In this document: positions 54,401 to 64,000 of the stretch, in pieces
How positions within the stretch are numbered: the first letter of the stretch is position 1
Layout: the number at the start of each line of letters is the position of its first letter
Source of the DNA: Sanderia malayensis
Taxonomy: Eukaryota; Cnidaria; Scyphozoa; Semaeostomeae; Pelagiidae
DNA length: 64,000 nt
Direction of reading: 5' to 3'
NCBI GenBank assembly: GCA_013076295.1
Contig: RQOL01000531.1
Span: forward strand, 744,001 to 808,000
Position numbers and translations under genes: made by a program
The notes under the pieces: model-generated
Database searches by the model: none
Told to the model about the DNA's origin: nothing
What the model saw: the letters and a program-made list of their open reading frames with translations, nothing else

Positions 54401-56749
54401 TAGAGCATGTACAAGGTGTGATACAACAAGCCTTGATATCCAGTTCCACATGCTTCTATCAAAGTCGTTTTGTATACAGAAGAGGCCATCTGAATATAAT
54501 ACTATACAATCTTGTGGGATAACTATTTAGCAAGTCTCTCCATGCTAAAAACTTCAAAGTATAGCGAATTGGACATCTGTTTTCTTAAACTGCTTCATAG
54601 TAGCTACAATTTATTCTCGGTCTAATGACCTCAAGTTGCTTTGTGGTGTTTCTCCCAGGTTAGGGCTAACGGGATTACACTGCGCTAAAAGCTTTTGGGG
54701 TTTCTTATTCGATATAACAATTACAGTGTACTATTAGATTTTGAGCTATTTTTGGCAACACTGGACGAAATAAATCATGTTGATTTAATTTGCAAATACA
54801 ATCCAGTTTTGAAATGCAAAAACATTATTGCAATGCTAATTGTCTTTGTTTTCAATCTTCAGGTCGATAGGATGGTTGAAGAAAACAAGAAATTTGCGGA
54901 AAATAACCGAATTCTCGAAGAACAGAACGTGAAATTTGCAGAAACGAACAAACAACTCGAAAGCAGCGTCACTGACTTGAAAGAACAGGCCGAAAAATTC
55001 AAGGCAATTTATCTGAAGCTGCAAGCAGAAAATGAAAAACTTGCTCGCATTCGTGATGGCCTTCAAGAGCAACTTTCAGTGAGCGCAGATTCTTATCTTT
55101 CTTCTGTTGATTGCATCTTATTTGGTTGCCGTTAATTTCTCTTTCCACCGCAGCTTGCATCTGGCTTTGCTGCATCTAGTTTTTTCTTTGCCGTAGCTAC
55201 ACTTTCACCACGTCTCTAGCTGACCTTCAGCCTTGCTTTGCATAGTTTTTGGCTTGGGTGCAGCTTGTCTTCTCTGTTATGCTACAAGCTTTGGTAACGG
55301 AATTGTCGGGTGCGGAACCCTGTGGTCGAACCCTCGCCCTGTTGCAACGTCTCTCTCGCCCTGCTGTGACTCGCCTCTCCCTTTGCTGCAGCTATTTTCT
55401 GTATTTACTGCATCGAATAACGGACTTTGCTGCAACAAATGTTTGGCTTGTTATTAGCCAGTTTCTCGCTTGAATGCACGGTTTCTTGTTGGTGTTATTT
55501 CAGTTTATATCGAGCTTTATTGTGACGTATATATGTTGCTAGAAATATATTCCTGCTTTACTATGGACATTATCTTGAGATAATACCTTTGGAGATCAGG
55601 GTCACCATCAAATTATTGCTTATGGTTTTCTTTTACTGCTAAGCGCCTAACACTTATTCCCATGCTTGTTATTCAGGGTTTCCAAAAGCTTCAAGAGATG
55701 ATTTTCACCCAATTGAACGAAAAGATGAGAGCAATGGATCGCTCGTTGTTGGAGAAAATTGCAGCTGACATCGAAATGATGGACAAGGAACAAGGTATCA
55801 CATCTTATGTGTTTCTGTTAGCGTGGCCATTGCTGTCGTTTTTTTGAAAGTCTGTGCACGAAGTACTGCAGTATAGTCCACGTTATGATCATTGTATTCA
55901 AGCCATCACTATATAGCATATACTGCAATGCGTTTTTGATGTAACTGCAGATGCAACTGATCCCTCCCTCAATATTTTCCTTCAATTTCCTTCGATCTCG
56001 TTAACTAATTAATCCAACCCCTACCTATCAATTTCTGGAAGTGAATAATAGAAGTATACCTGGTCGTATGCTTTGTGTGCCATTGTCGAAAAGGTGGCCT
56101 GCCTCAGAAATTTTCTCCATGTGACCGTCTTTGCTCTCGGTGGCCCTGAGTGCGGCCTCGATTTATCAACACCTGCTTGAAACAGAGGTTCCTTTTCAAA
56201 AGGGATACTGATTCATCAGAAAATATCAGAGTTTTCTTACTCACCTTAACGGAACGGTAGAATTGGCCCTGTATATGGAGAATACTAGCGGTCAATTACC
56301 ATATTCTATTTTTATCGCATAAGTCGTACAAGGGCTCAGTTGTAAACCTTCATTTTGTGGACACCTTCATTTTGTGGACACCTTCATACAACTGACAGTC
56401 GAAAATGCCCTTTTGTTGAACAGAGTATAAGGGATGCTCCACTGTACTGTAGTACAATGTTTACTTCAGGTTTTGCAAATGCCGTTATGACACGATGTTT
56501 ACAGATTCAAGGTTGGTTTTGTTGGTTGGTTGTGTCGAGATTACATTTTTGTGATTTTCTGCTGTTTGTTTTGTAGGCCTTTCCAAGGAGGAGTTCAGTC
56601 GCTTTATGTGCCGAGTTCCAACTCATTTGAAGGAGAAGTTCGAGAAAATAGCTGCAGATTTCTCCACGTTTGACGAAAATAAGGATAACATTATTGATTA
56701 CAACGAGATGTCGAAAATGCTGGATGCTGTTATGAAGGAAGACAATTAG
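45489..56749 (+). CDS. C2 domain / heptad-repeat coiled coil / EF-hand protein, frame broken in exons 1-4
   Basis: Seven exons: 45489-45787, 46154-46480, 46581-46873, 47849-48161, 54863-55078, 55677-55794, 56577-56749. Exon 1 and the start of exon 2 encode a C2 domain (VKICVVSGTKLK, SDPYCMIECG, LNPVWNEEFVLPI, FSVWDKNTLSKDNFMGFA). A long coiled coil of uninterrupted heptads with a 28-residue super-repeat follows. It has two LEGEVNR-like heptads, one MAEENNK-like and one FAANNKK-like, so Asn recurs in the core. The register carries across introns. The C-terminus holds one canonical EF-hand (loop DENKDNIIDYNE, exon 7) and ends EDN. Small apparent deletions break the frame in exon 1 (about 45605), exon 2 (about 46324, 46399 and near 46478), exon 3 (about 46617) and exon 4 (2 nt, about 47889). 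Exons 5-7 are intact. Inferred role: a Ca2+-responsive, membrane-binding dimeric scaffold. I know no named orthologue. A pseudogene or sequence errors are both possible. Confidence 0.75.
48432..48663. mobile_element. 232-bp hAT-like MITE (CAGTGGCGTAG family), copy 2
   Basis: Ends are CAGTGGCGTAGTTAGATGGG and ATCTACGCCATTG, flanked by near-identical 8-mers TTTTGGAG (48424-48431) and TTCTGGAG (48664-48671). The interior is the reverse complement of the copy at 11923-12158. It lies in intron 4 of the C2/coiled-coil gene. Confidence 0.88.
50507..51413 (+). CDS. class A (rhodopsin-like) GPCR, intronless, nested in an intron; two frame breaks
   Basis: Three overlapping frames together encode one seven-helix receptor. 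TM1 has VLNSVSIW and TM2 has LLVSDMLIG (conserved Asp). TM3 ends VLTWDRYTSIGRPL with the DRY motif, and TM4 carries the conserved Trp in VAVWVVPAV. TM5 begins at YRYLLVTILL, TM6 has a TWLP motif in place of CWxP, and TM7 has SLVDPILVIAF, the DP variant of NPxxY. A basic C-tail follows (RNRRLAMKKRMKYIKE). The start gives almost no extracellular N-terminus. One base appears missing near 50709, at the top of TM3, and another between about 50905 and 50930, in extracellular loop 2. The coding stretch is clearly GC-richer than its flanks. It is on the same strand as the host gene. The ligand cannot be inferred. It may be a receptor gene with sequence errors or a young pseudogene. Confidence 0.82.
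51920..52096. mobile_element. 177-bp pogo-like MITE
   Basis: Flanked by TA (51918-51919 and 52097-52098). Ends are CAGTTAACTCTGTCTGATTC and a complement GCAGATTTGACTG. The interior GTTCGAATTACAAAAAGTTT matches the degenerate copy at 17514-17676. Confidence 0.8.
53543..53880. mobile_element. putative MITE with GGGCTCATATGAAC-type ends
   Basis: Imperfect inverted repeats of about 38 bases (GGGCTTGTTCGTATGAGCCT on the left; AGCGGGCTCATATGAACGAT on the right) bracket about 340 bases with an internal GGCAGCCGGGATG palindrome. The same terminal motif appears alone at about 62717-62737. No target duplication was recognised. Confidence 0.5.
53894..53982. repeat. imperfect hairpin-forming inverted repeat
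   Basis: GTCCGTATTTACACACTCTA on the left pairs imperfectly with TAGAATGTGTGGATACGGAC on the right around a loop of about 25 bases. It lies directly beside the preceding element. Confidence 0.7.
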
Positions 56750-59189
56750 AAGGTAAACCCTTTCACTGCTTTTGGAGTTAAATAACTCCGCATTATTTCA
56801 CGCTGATTTTGAATTTATTATGCCTTCGACTTTGCATGTTACTTCAAGTGTAATCTTCCATAAGGTAAGTGTCGTAAATCTAATCTAGCATAAAGTAATA
56901 TTTTCTTTGTAGTTATTTATTTTTATAAATATTTTTGTTTCACTTTTTCCTATGCTACACATGCAGTTATCAAACATTTTTCTAACTTTTGCACTTTTGT
57001 TTTTCGTGGGAGCTGTTTATTTATAAAGACAGCTCTAGTTTTTGTATCAATGTTTGCTAATTTTTACCCCTAGCGGGTCCATATCGTTTATAAATATTAA
57101 CATGGAATTTACTAACTGGGTATAAAGCGATATAGAAGAGGTATTTTCGAACTAATTAACAACTGGTCGTAATGGACTATAAATGTTTTATATGCTGAAA
57201 TTATTTTATTTCTGAATTTTTGTGCCCAATCATTAAATTTTTGGTAATCTATAATTAAATTTGAATTTATTATTGATAGTTTTTGTTTCGCTTCATTCAT
57301 CCATCAATCTTCCTCAGTCAGGTTTTTTCATATACGGCAAAGTAGAGGTAGCAATTTATAGAGCCAATCCATTGTATGTGAGGTCGGAACTTTTCATCCC
57401 AGACTCTGAGGTATTGCACTGCCATGTGCTCTCGAGCATCATGGCGGAGCCGCTAAGGTTTTGCTTGCCCAAAGGCTGGTCTCTCACCCTACGTCACCGA
57501 TCACATGATATGAAGCAAAATTTTATTGGTTCCATCTCGGATTCTGAATCTCCATGCTCGAAAGTATTTAAAACCAGTGAGATCATTCAGGTTAGGTGAA
57601 AAATCAGATTGTTACAGCCATTTTCCTGTCTATCAGTTTTCGAGCAAGAATTGCTGTCTGACTATTTCTTCGTCCTACTTTATCACTCTTCATTCCTATG
57701 GCGTATTATAGCGGCAGCATAGTAGATAGCCCAAGCAAGGACATTGGTGGGATAGCAAGGATGGTTGAAACGGGGGCCGGGGACCATGGGAGATATAGCC
57801 AGGTAAGAGTACCATATACCATACCTTCTGGCAAAATGTCTGGCAAATAGGAAATCCTCCCTTTTCCATTACGACTGCTTGTTTGGCCTGAACGCTCTGT
57901 TCTATGAAAGGCTGTAAGTAGTAAGACAAGACGAAGTCGAAGAGTAGGTTTTCTTGTGCAATTTTATAGCAGGATGATGGGAGAAAATTCCAGCTGGCAA
58001 TACCCGACAGCGAGAGACAGGTCCGCGCAGGCCGATTGTCAGACCTATAATAAGACATTGCGCGATTATGAGGCCAGGAGACAAAATTTGGCGGGAAACA
58101 ATCTGATGAAATGACGACACAGTTAATCAGATAGGAATAGCTGCTTCATACTTTGGTGGAGAGATTTTTATTCAGAGAACACCTTTAGAAATAAAAAAAG
58201 AAAGTTTACGGTAAGTTTATCTATTTCGTCAATTATATACAAAATGCGTTGCTCTTCTTTTGATGAATTGAAAAAACTTGCCAGGAAGATCTTGGCTCTT
58301 ATAATTTATCATGCTCCAATTTAGTGCCAAATCCTTCATAAGTTTATTTATGTTGAAGATAGGCCAAGTGCCCCAACCTCAATTTCCTAACATTTCAACT
58401 CTCAAATCTTCAAACAACAGAAAACAATATGAATTCTCCACATAGATTCACACAATTATTTCAGTTTTTATTGGAAAAGATTCAAAATAATTTTTTGCAT
58501 TACAAATAACATAGTAACTAGGTAATCATTCTCATCTCACTATATACATTTTTATGGATGAAATTTATCAAAATTATGGATGTGTATATACTTTATGTAA
58601 AGCAACACATGTTACTACTCTGTATACACTTTTTTTTTAATAAGCAACTAGACTTTGGTCCAGCACTGAAAGTTGCTTAAAATTTTGGTTATTTTAGCCC
58701 TCAAAGTTGCTTAAAAGTTGCTTACAATTTTTTGTACCTATAACAGCCTCTCCTGTCCCCAGGGTACCACCCCTAAGTTTGTGGGTCAAAATCATCAACT
58801 GTAACGCCTACAACATAAGACTTAAGAGACAGTAAGTGTAAACATGTTAGTCAAGAACTTCAACAGCACAGTGAACATTCGTGCCCAGTTTTAGCATTCT
58901 AAAATAAATGATGTTTGAATTCTTAGTTGCTAACAGTAATTCAATTGAGCCCTCGAGTTGCTTAATGTTAGGGTCAATCCAGCCCTAGTTGCTTATTGAG
59001 CGGTTGCTTATTAAAAAAAAAAAGTGTAATTAAGTAATCAATCAGAAAATTAACTGTTCAGTTTATATTTTTCAAGAATTGATAAAATTGATCAGAATCA
59101 GAATTGGAAAACCACTAACTACAGTAGCAAGTCAACTCAGCAGAGCTACACTGTATAAAAATACTTTGTCATTTACAAAAAATAAATGG
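56750..59189. other. intergenic spacer between convergent genes
   Basis: No coding exon was recognised on either strand. The left end is AT-rich, likely 3' untranslated sequence of the C2/coiled-coil gene. The middle contains unremarkable spacer. The right part holds the 400-bp element listed separately. The two flanking genes converge here. Confidence 0.55.
58627..59026. mobile_element. 400-bp TA-flanked MITE with oligo-T ends
   Basis: Flanked by TA (58625-58626 and 59027-59028). Terminal inverted repeats read CACTTTTTTTTTTAATAAGC and its complement. Several internal copies of AGTTGCTTA occur. TA flanks suggest a Tc1/mariner-superfamily mobiliser. Noncoding. Confidence 0.75.
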
Positions 59190-62108
59190 CTAATTTGTTT
59201 CACCTTCAATGAACTGATAATTATCTCTTCTTCTTTCACTACTGTGGAAGATTCCATAACAAAAATATACCAAGAAACCTAGATGGAAGAATCACTTATT
59301 AGTTGTAAGGCACACAAATGTCATTTAAAGAAAGTCAGTTTTTTTCTTCACTTAAGCATTTGTTATTTGGGGGATTTCACCATTTTGGTACTAAAAATAT
59401 CTCAAAGCTTACCAATTGTCATCCAGATTGCAAATCGTAGCCAAGTGAGCTTGTTAAGTGATAACATCAAGTAGATATTGAAGAAAATTGACATAAATGG
59501 CAGCCATGGTAGAAATGGAACTTTGAAGTACAATTTCTGTTGGTTCTGGGGCAGTAATGAAGTACTTATGACCATAATAAGAAATATCAATGCCAATATT
59601 GAGAATATTATCACAATTAAAATGTTTCCACTTTCAAGATCGTGAAGTGCAAATGTCAGAATTCCAGCCATCCCAGTTATTGCAAGCACTCCAAATACAA
59701 TATAGCATTTTGCTTTAAAATATGATTGATCAGTTGGATGACTTTTGCTTTGGTTTTCATTTTCAATGCTTTCATCAAACGGTGGTGTTTTTACACGAAA
59801 AACTATGAAAGGAAACAAAAAAGAGTATTGATTCCTTCTCATGCAACAAATATTAGAAACTGTATGATATCTTTAACTTGAATTCCTTGTGGTTTCAATT
59901 ATTTCAGAGTGTTTATTTTTGCATTATCCATGCATCTGAGTATTTTGACTTTGATGAATAAGATCTCAAAGAAATGCCAGTTTTTGTGGGTTATTGGCAT
60001 ACCAAGGTCCACTTACATAAGTGAGGAAATGGTCAAAAACTCAAGCGCTTAGTTCTACGGAATTTATGCAGATGTTGTCAAAGAATTTAATCAAACCTGC
60101 ATCTCCATAGCCTTCAGCTCTGTCATCATTAAAACTATCTTCAAACTTGCCATCTTCCGAATCCTGAAACTCCTCTATTGGTGGTGGTGAGGCATTTCTA
60201 GATAAAGCCCCTTTCGTTAAACCAACATCTTCTGGATGATATCTCAGCAACAGAATAGAAACAACAACAAACGTGTAGGCAATTAATGTGCCAATAGAAA
60301 CCATTTCTACCAGGTCATGTAACTTCACCACAAATGCCATAACAGCTAAAAGAAAGACAAGTCATTAATTTTAAGAATTGCACACTAACGCAAAAGGGAA
60401 GCATAAAAATTGTGTACTATTTGGAGATTATAAAGCTAAGAGTCGATTATACTTTATGAACCCAAAATTTAAACAGCTGAAAAAGAAGCTACAGAAATTT
60501 CAAAACATGCAATTTACCTACTAAAACCCCAGATATGATTGTTGAAATCACAGGCACTCCTGTACTGGGACTGACTTTTGCAAAAAACTTAAAAATCAAT
60601 CCATCATTTGCCATTGAATACAAAAGCCTTGGCATTGGTATTATGCTAACAATATTTGTGCCAGTCAAACCAATTAGTGCACCAACAGAAATGATATATT
60701 TTGCAGCCTGGTTGCCATTCTGATCAAATGCTCTTGTCAGGGCTGAATCACCAATAAGATCATAATATGGTACCATGAGGGTGACAACTGCAGCAACACC
60801 AAAGTATGCAAGAAAGCATATGGCTGAATAAATGAAAAAATTACACATCATAATTAGTTTGGGAAGAAACTGTCCAAAGAATTAAGTATAATTAAGTAGA
60901 GGTATACAGTCAAGTCTCGCTATCTCGAACTCAGTTATCTCGAGTAACTTGCTATCTCAAACAGATTCCCATTTCCCCTCGTTCTCTATTTGGGTAAATT
61001 TAGTTCTAATATCTTGAACTCCCGCCATGTCGAACAAATTTTCATTTCCTGTGCGAGTTTGAGATAACAAGAGTGGACTGTATGTATAATTATATATGAA
61101 ATATATTTATTTTTCGGCTTGCCAAAATCTGACACATTTGAAATGCCTACCATACCTTAATCTATCAATTCTTTCTTTAATGTGTGAACTTATGAATGGT
61201 TCCATCAACAAACAGGCATGATTGCAAACACATACCAGAAAAGGGAACTGTGGAATGTGAGAGAAAGACTAGAAAAGGGGGAATACTGGAATATGGAACT
61301 CACTTATAGTTCCAACAATTGAAATTGGTATTGCTTTGCTTGGTTTGGCAGCTTCCTCTCCTGTGGTAGCAATCACATCGAATCCAATGAAAGCAAAAAA
61401 ACATGAAGATGCACCACTTATAATGCCAGATGCTCCGAATGGTGCATAGTTGTCCCAATTCTTGAATTCACAATAGAATGCACCGATGGTAATGACCATC
61501 ACAATGACGATGATGTTTACAAATGTGCAAACGTTGTTCAGTATAGAAGTGTTTTTTACTCCCATTGAAACAAATACTGAAACCAATAGGCTAAAGCTGA
61601 ATGCAAAGAAATCCAGATATGTTTCACTTCCAAACACATCAACCAATCCCGTCTTGTTGATGATGTAATGGCTGATTTTATGATTGAACGTGGCATCAAG
61701 GTATGAACTGAGTCCTTTAGCCACAGTAGCACTCCCAATTGCATATTCAAGCAATAGATTCCATCCGACAATAAAACCAGCCAATTCACCCACTGTTGTG
61801 TATGTGTAGACATATGCAGAGCCTGCTTTTGGCACCCTGGCTCCAAATTCAGCGTAGCAAATTCCCGCAAGTATAGAAGCGAATGCAGCAATGAAAAATG
61901 AAACTGCGATGCCAGGACCAGCCGTATTTTTTGCAATGTCTCCAGTCAGAACATAAACACCAGAGCCAAGGGTGCTGCCTATTCCGATTAGAGTGAGATC
62001 AACTGTAGACAAACATCTTCGGAGCTGTGTATCAAGGGCCGAAGGTGTCGTATCCACTGTCTTTCGTCTTGCAAATGCTCTGCCAAGCGATCTACACAAA
62101 CCAGGCAT
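59190..62108 (-). CDS. cationic amino acid transporter, SLC7A1-4 (CAT) type
   Basis: Five exons (minus order: 62108-61304, 60823-60518, 60345-60097, 59802-59413, 59278-59190) join in phase to 612 residues; mammalian CATs have about 620-660. Family signatures: [20 protein letters not shown] in TM1, [114 protein letters not shown] and the end of the last helix [16 protein letters not shown], supplied by the short last exon. An acidic loop (about residues 425-455) is variable, as in the family. Known role: facilitated uptake of arginine, lysine and ornithine at the plasma membrane. The ATG at 62108 is chosen because [16 protein letters not shown] resembles CAT N-termini. An in-frame ATG at 62300 would add 64 unconserved residues. 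Confidence 0.95.
60907..61080. mobile_element. 174-bp pogo-like MITE
   Basis: Flanked by TA (60905-60906 and 61081-61082). Ends are CAGTCAAGTCTCGCTATCTC and a complement GATAACAAGAGTGGACTG. It lies in the first intron of the transporter. Related debris occurs in catenin introns. Confidence 0.85.
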
Positions 62109-62579
62109 TCTCAAAGCAGGGATATCCAGGAATTGAAAGACGAGATGGCATTTATTAGTTGGTGGGGCCACTTCGGAATTCAGCCATAGCTGCGGTATTA
62201 TTTTTTGTCTTGTCGTCGTCTCGTGATCTGTTGAGAGTTGTTGCTTACTTCCGCTTTGTGGAAATTTACCTAGAATGCACCTCCGCAGCTTACACCGCAA
62301 CCATGGATGTTGTTGTTGTTGTGTCTTTTAATTTCATTTTCTTCTGTATTGTTTTTGTTATTTTCTGAAGATTGCTTATATTATCAAGGTTTATTATTTT
62401 ATCTTTCCTTTGCCATAGAATCAGAAGAACACGTACGTTTTCTTTTACTGTTTTCAATTTTTAAACTGGAAACAACAGTACGTTTTGATCAATTTCTTCG
62501 AATAAGTGTTCAATCGAAATGACACTTTTTTTATTTTTTAATTTTGTTATTTAAATTTATGTTTTCCGTTCCTTGAAGC

Positions 62580-62686
62580 TGCAATAAGCGACCTTCCTCG
62601 ATTAAGTGCCTCCTTGAAAAAGCGCTCCCCAAGAAAGTGCTGAAATTAATAAGCGCCCTTGGGGGCCTCGTCGAAGAAATACGGTA
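62580..62686. mobile_element. fragment of the TAAGCGCCC/ACGG MITE family
   Basis: ATTAATAAGCGCCCTTGGGG and GAAGAAATACGGTA match the right end of the element at 20554-20898. The left end is degenerate (AATAAGCGACCTTCCTCG). Confidence 0.6.
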
Positions 62687-63337
62687 TCTACGAGTTATTT
62701 AGATGTTAAACTTAGGGCTCATATGAACAGGCCCTAGATATAAACAGGATTAATACTTAAACTCTCTTAGAAATGGTGTAATATTTTCTTTATTTCGACA
62801 GGTTCCACAAAATTCAATCTGCTTTGAAAACCCCTCGTTTTGAAACAAGAGATCTGGCGAATCATGTTTTTGCTTGACGTCATGTGACAATAAAAGAGAT
62901 CTGGTGCCGAGTTGATCATCTTTTGATATCGCTCGCTCCCACTCCGCTCGCCTTTGCGCCACTTTGATTGGAAAGTAGAGACAAGACAAGATGGAAGGCA
63001 AGTTGAGAAGAAATGGTAGCAGGAAAAAATTCAAGTCTTGAAAGCAACTGCAATTGTAAGTTTTATTTTGTTTTTTTTTTAAACCTGGTAATTTATGGAC
63101 TCAGATGGTGATTCGAATCTTCTTTCATTGCAAAGGAACCTTTGTAAAACATAGAGGTTGAAAATGTCCCATGACTTCATCGAAATAAAAAATGTATTAG
63201 GCCTAAGTCTGCAACCACTCTTGTCCTAAATGCAGCCAAGATTACTTCATTTAGTTTTTTAACATTGTATGTAGTATTTTTACATTATTAGTTATGATGG
63301 ACACAATTTTAAATTTAAATTTCTTTCTTCCTTCAAG

Positions 63338-63403
63338 AAACCAAAAGTTTAGAGTCGCACAAAAGTCGTGGTGATTCCCCCCAGCCGACAGAGAAGATAA
63401 AAG
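63338..63403 (+). other. candidate internal exon of an unseen plus-strand gene
   Basis: A polypyrimidine-AG acceptor (TTCTTTCTTCCTTCAAG) and a good donor (AAAAG/GTATGAG) bracket an open 66-base segment reading TKSLESHKSRGDSPQPTEK. Upstream there is an ATG at 62991 with a short frame that stops before a possible donor. No family resemblance, so this is only a candidate. Confidence 0.25.
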
Positions 63404-63587
63404 GTATGAGTTATAAGCGCATGGATTTTCTTCTACCTAATTTCATTCGTGAGTTTGTCTCGTAAAATAATTCCATCTAAACGCTTTGGGGATAAACATT
63501 ATTCGATGATAAAGGCCATTACCTCGCACTTATAGTTACGTGTTAAGTCTAATATTTCTTATTTATTTATTAAAAACGAATAGTTTT

Positions 63588-63688
63588 ATGAATGACTCGA
63601 ACCCGTGACTCGAACTCATTGAGACAGGCTTCCTTAATATTGAACACTTTTTGAACAGGCGCTTTACCTACTCATCTAGTCCCACCCT
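63588..63688 (-). mobile_element. tRNA-derived element (SINE head)
   Basis: On the minus strand an A-box-like TAGATGAGTAGG and tandem B-box-like motifs GAGTTCGAGTC and GGGTTCGAGTC are spaced too far apart for a normal tRNA, and no proper anticodon arm forms. This suggests a SINE or tRNA pseudogene. Confidence 0.6.
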
Positions 63689-64000
63689 CCTCCCTTTCGA
63701 GATACCTGTATTTTATACTGAAACAATTGAAGCTTATTAACATTTCCTTTGTTAGTTCGAGCCTAATCTATTGTTGCTCCTTTATTATCATACCAACTTT
63801 TATCTACCAATAGAATTTAGCTTGCATATAACAATTTGATAAAATGTCTTTATTTGCATTGAATAACTTGAAGAATGTGTTCCCTTGGCGCTGATGCTCA
63901 TGCAACTATTTTATTATAATTCATTAAAGTTTATTGTCTTGCGACATTGCATTGCATTCATTCAACTGTGCCATAGTTTGATTTCTCATGGTATTCATGG

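Larger units (their letters stand above)
62109..64000. other. upstream region of the CAT transporter; otherwise gene-poor
   Basis: This holds the presumed transporter promoter at the left end, AT-rich spacer, a fragment of the TAAGCGCCC-type MITE, one weak candidate exon and a tRNA-derived element near the right end. No complete gene is visible. A plus-strand gene may begin here and continue past the window. Confidence 0.45.

Noticed and set aside
57696..58120. Overlapping minus-strand frames of 120 and 72 codons
   Set aside because: Unrelated peptides without motifs in two frames; consistent with chance in spacer DNA.

Overview
The window is nuclear DNA from an animal. Most genes are split by many GT-AG introns of about 50 to 1,800 bases, with one of 6.7 kb. 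Base composition is AT-rich, microsatellites are abundant, and short transposons fill introns and spacers. A DEG/ENaC channel, an alpha-catenin/vinculin family protein, a class A GPCR and an epsinR all point to Metazoa. A cofactor-independent phosphoglycerate mutase with 12 coding exons suggests a lineage outside vertebrates and arthropods; a cnidarian or another early-branching animal is my best inference. No species can be named from the sequence alone.

Layout: 1-995 (-) is the 5' part of a DEG/ENaC channel that runs off the window. 996-9035 is gene-poor. 9036-14775 (-) is phosphoglycerate mutase (iPGM). It lies head-to-head, 1.0 kb apart, with a STARD7-like START-domain protein at 15779-18553 (+). 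STARD7 converges on CUTC at 18994-20953 (-). 21532-35647 (+) is a 24-exon alpha-catenin/vinculin family gene whose introns carry a Penelope-like element fragment, a 774-bp hAT-like element, a tRNA-derived SINE and long microsatellites. 36830-43034 (+) is clathrin interactor 1 (CLINT1/epsinR). 45489-56749 (+) is an unusual C2 / long coiled-coil / EF-hand protein. A GC-rich, intronless class A GPCR at 50507-51413 (+) lies inside its 6.7-kb intron. 59190-62108 (-) is a cationic amino acid transporter (SLC7A1-4 type). 62109-64000 has only a possible exon and SINE debris.

The genes are unrelated housekeeping, trafficking, adhesion and membrane-signalling loci; nothing resembles an operon or a single pathway. 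Five spliced genes (iPGM, STARD7, CUTC, catenin, CLINT1, about 9.3 kb of coding sequence) and the transporter can be read through without frame breaks. In contrast, the C2/coiled-coil gene and the GPCR share a cluster of at least eight small apparent deletions between about 45.6 and 50.95 kb. That contrast and the novel coiled-coil repeat are the observations I would look at first. Exon coordinates were placed by eye from splice motifs, phase and family conservation, and may be off by a base.
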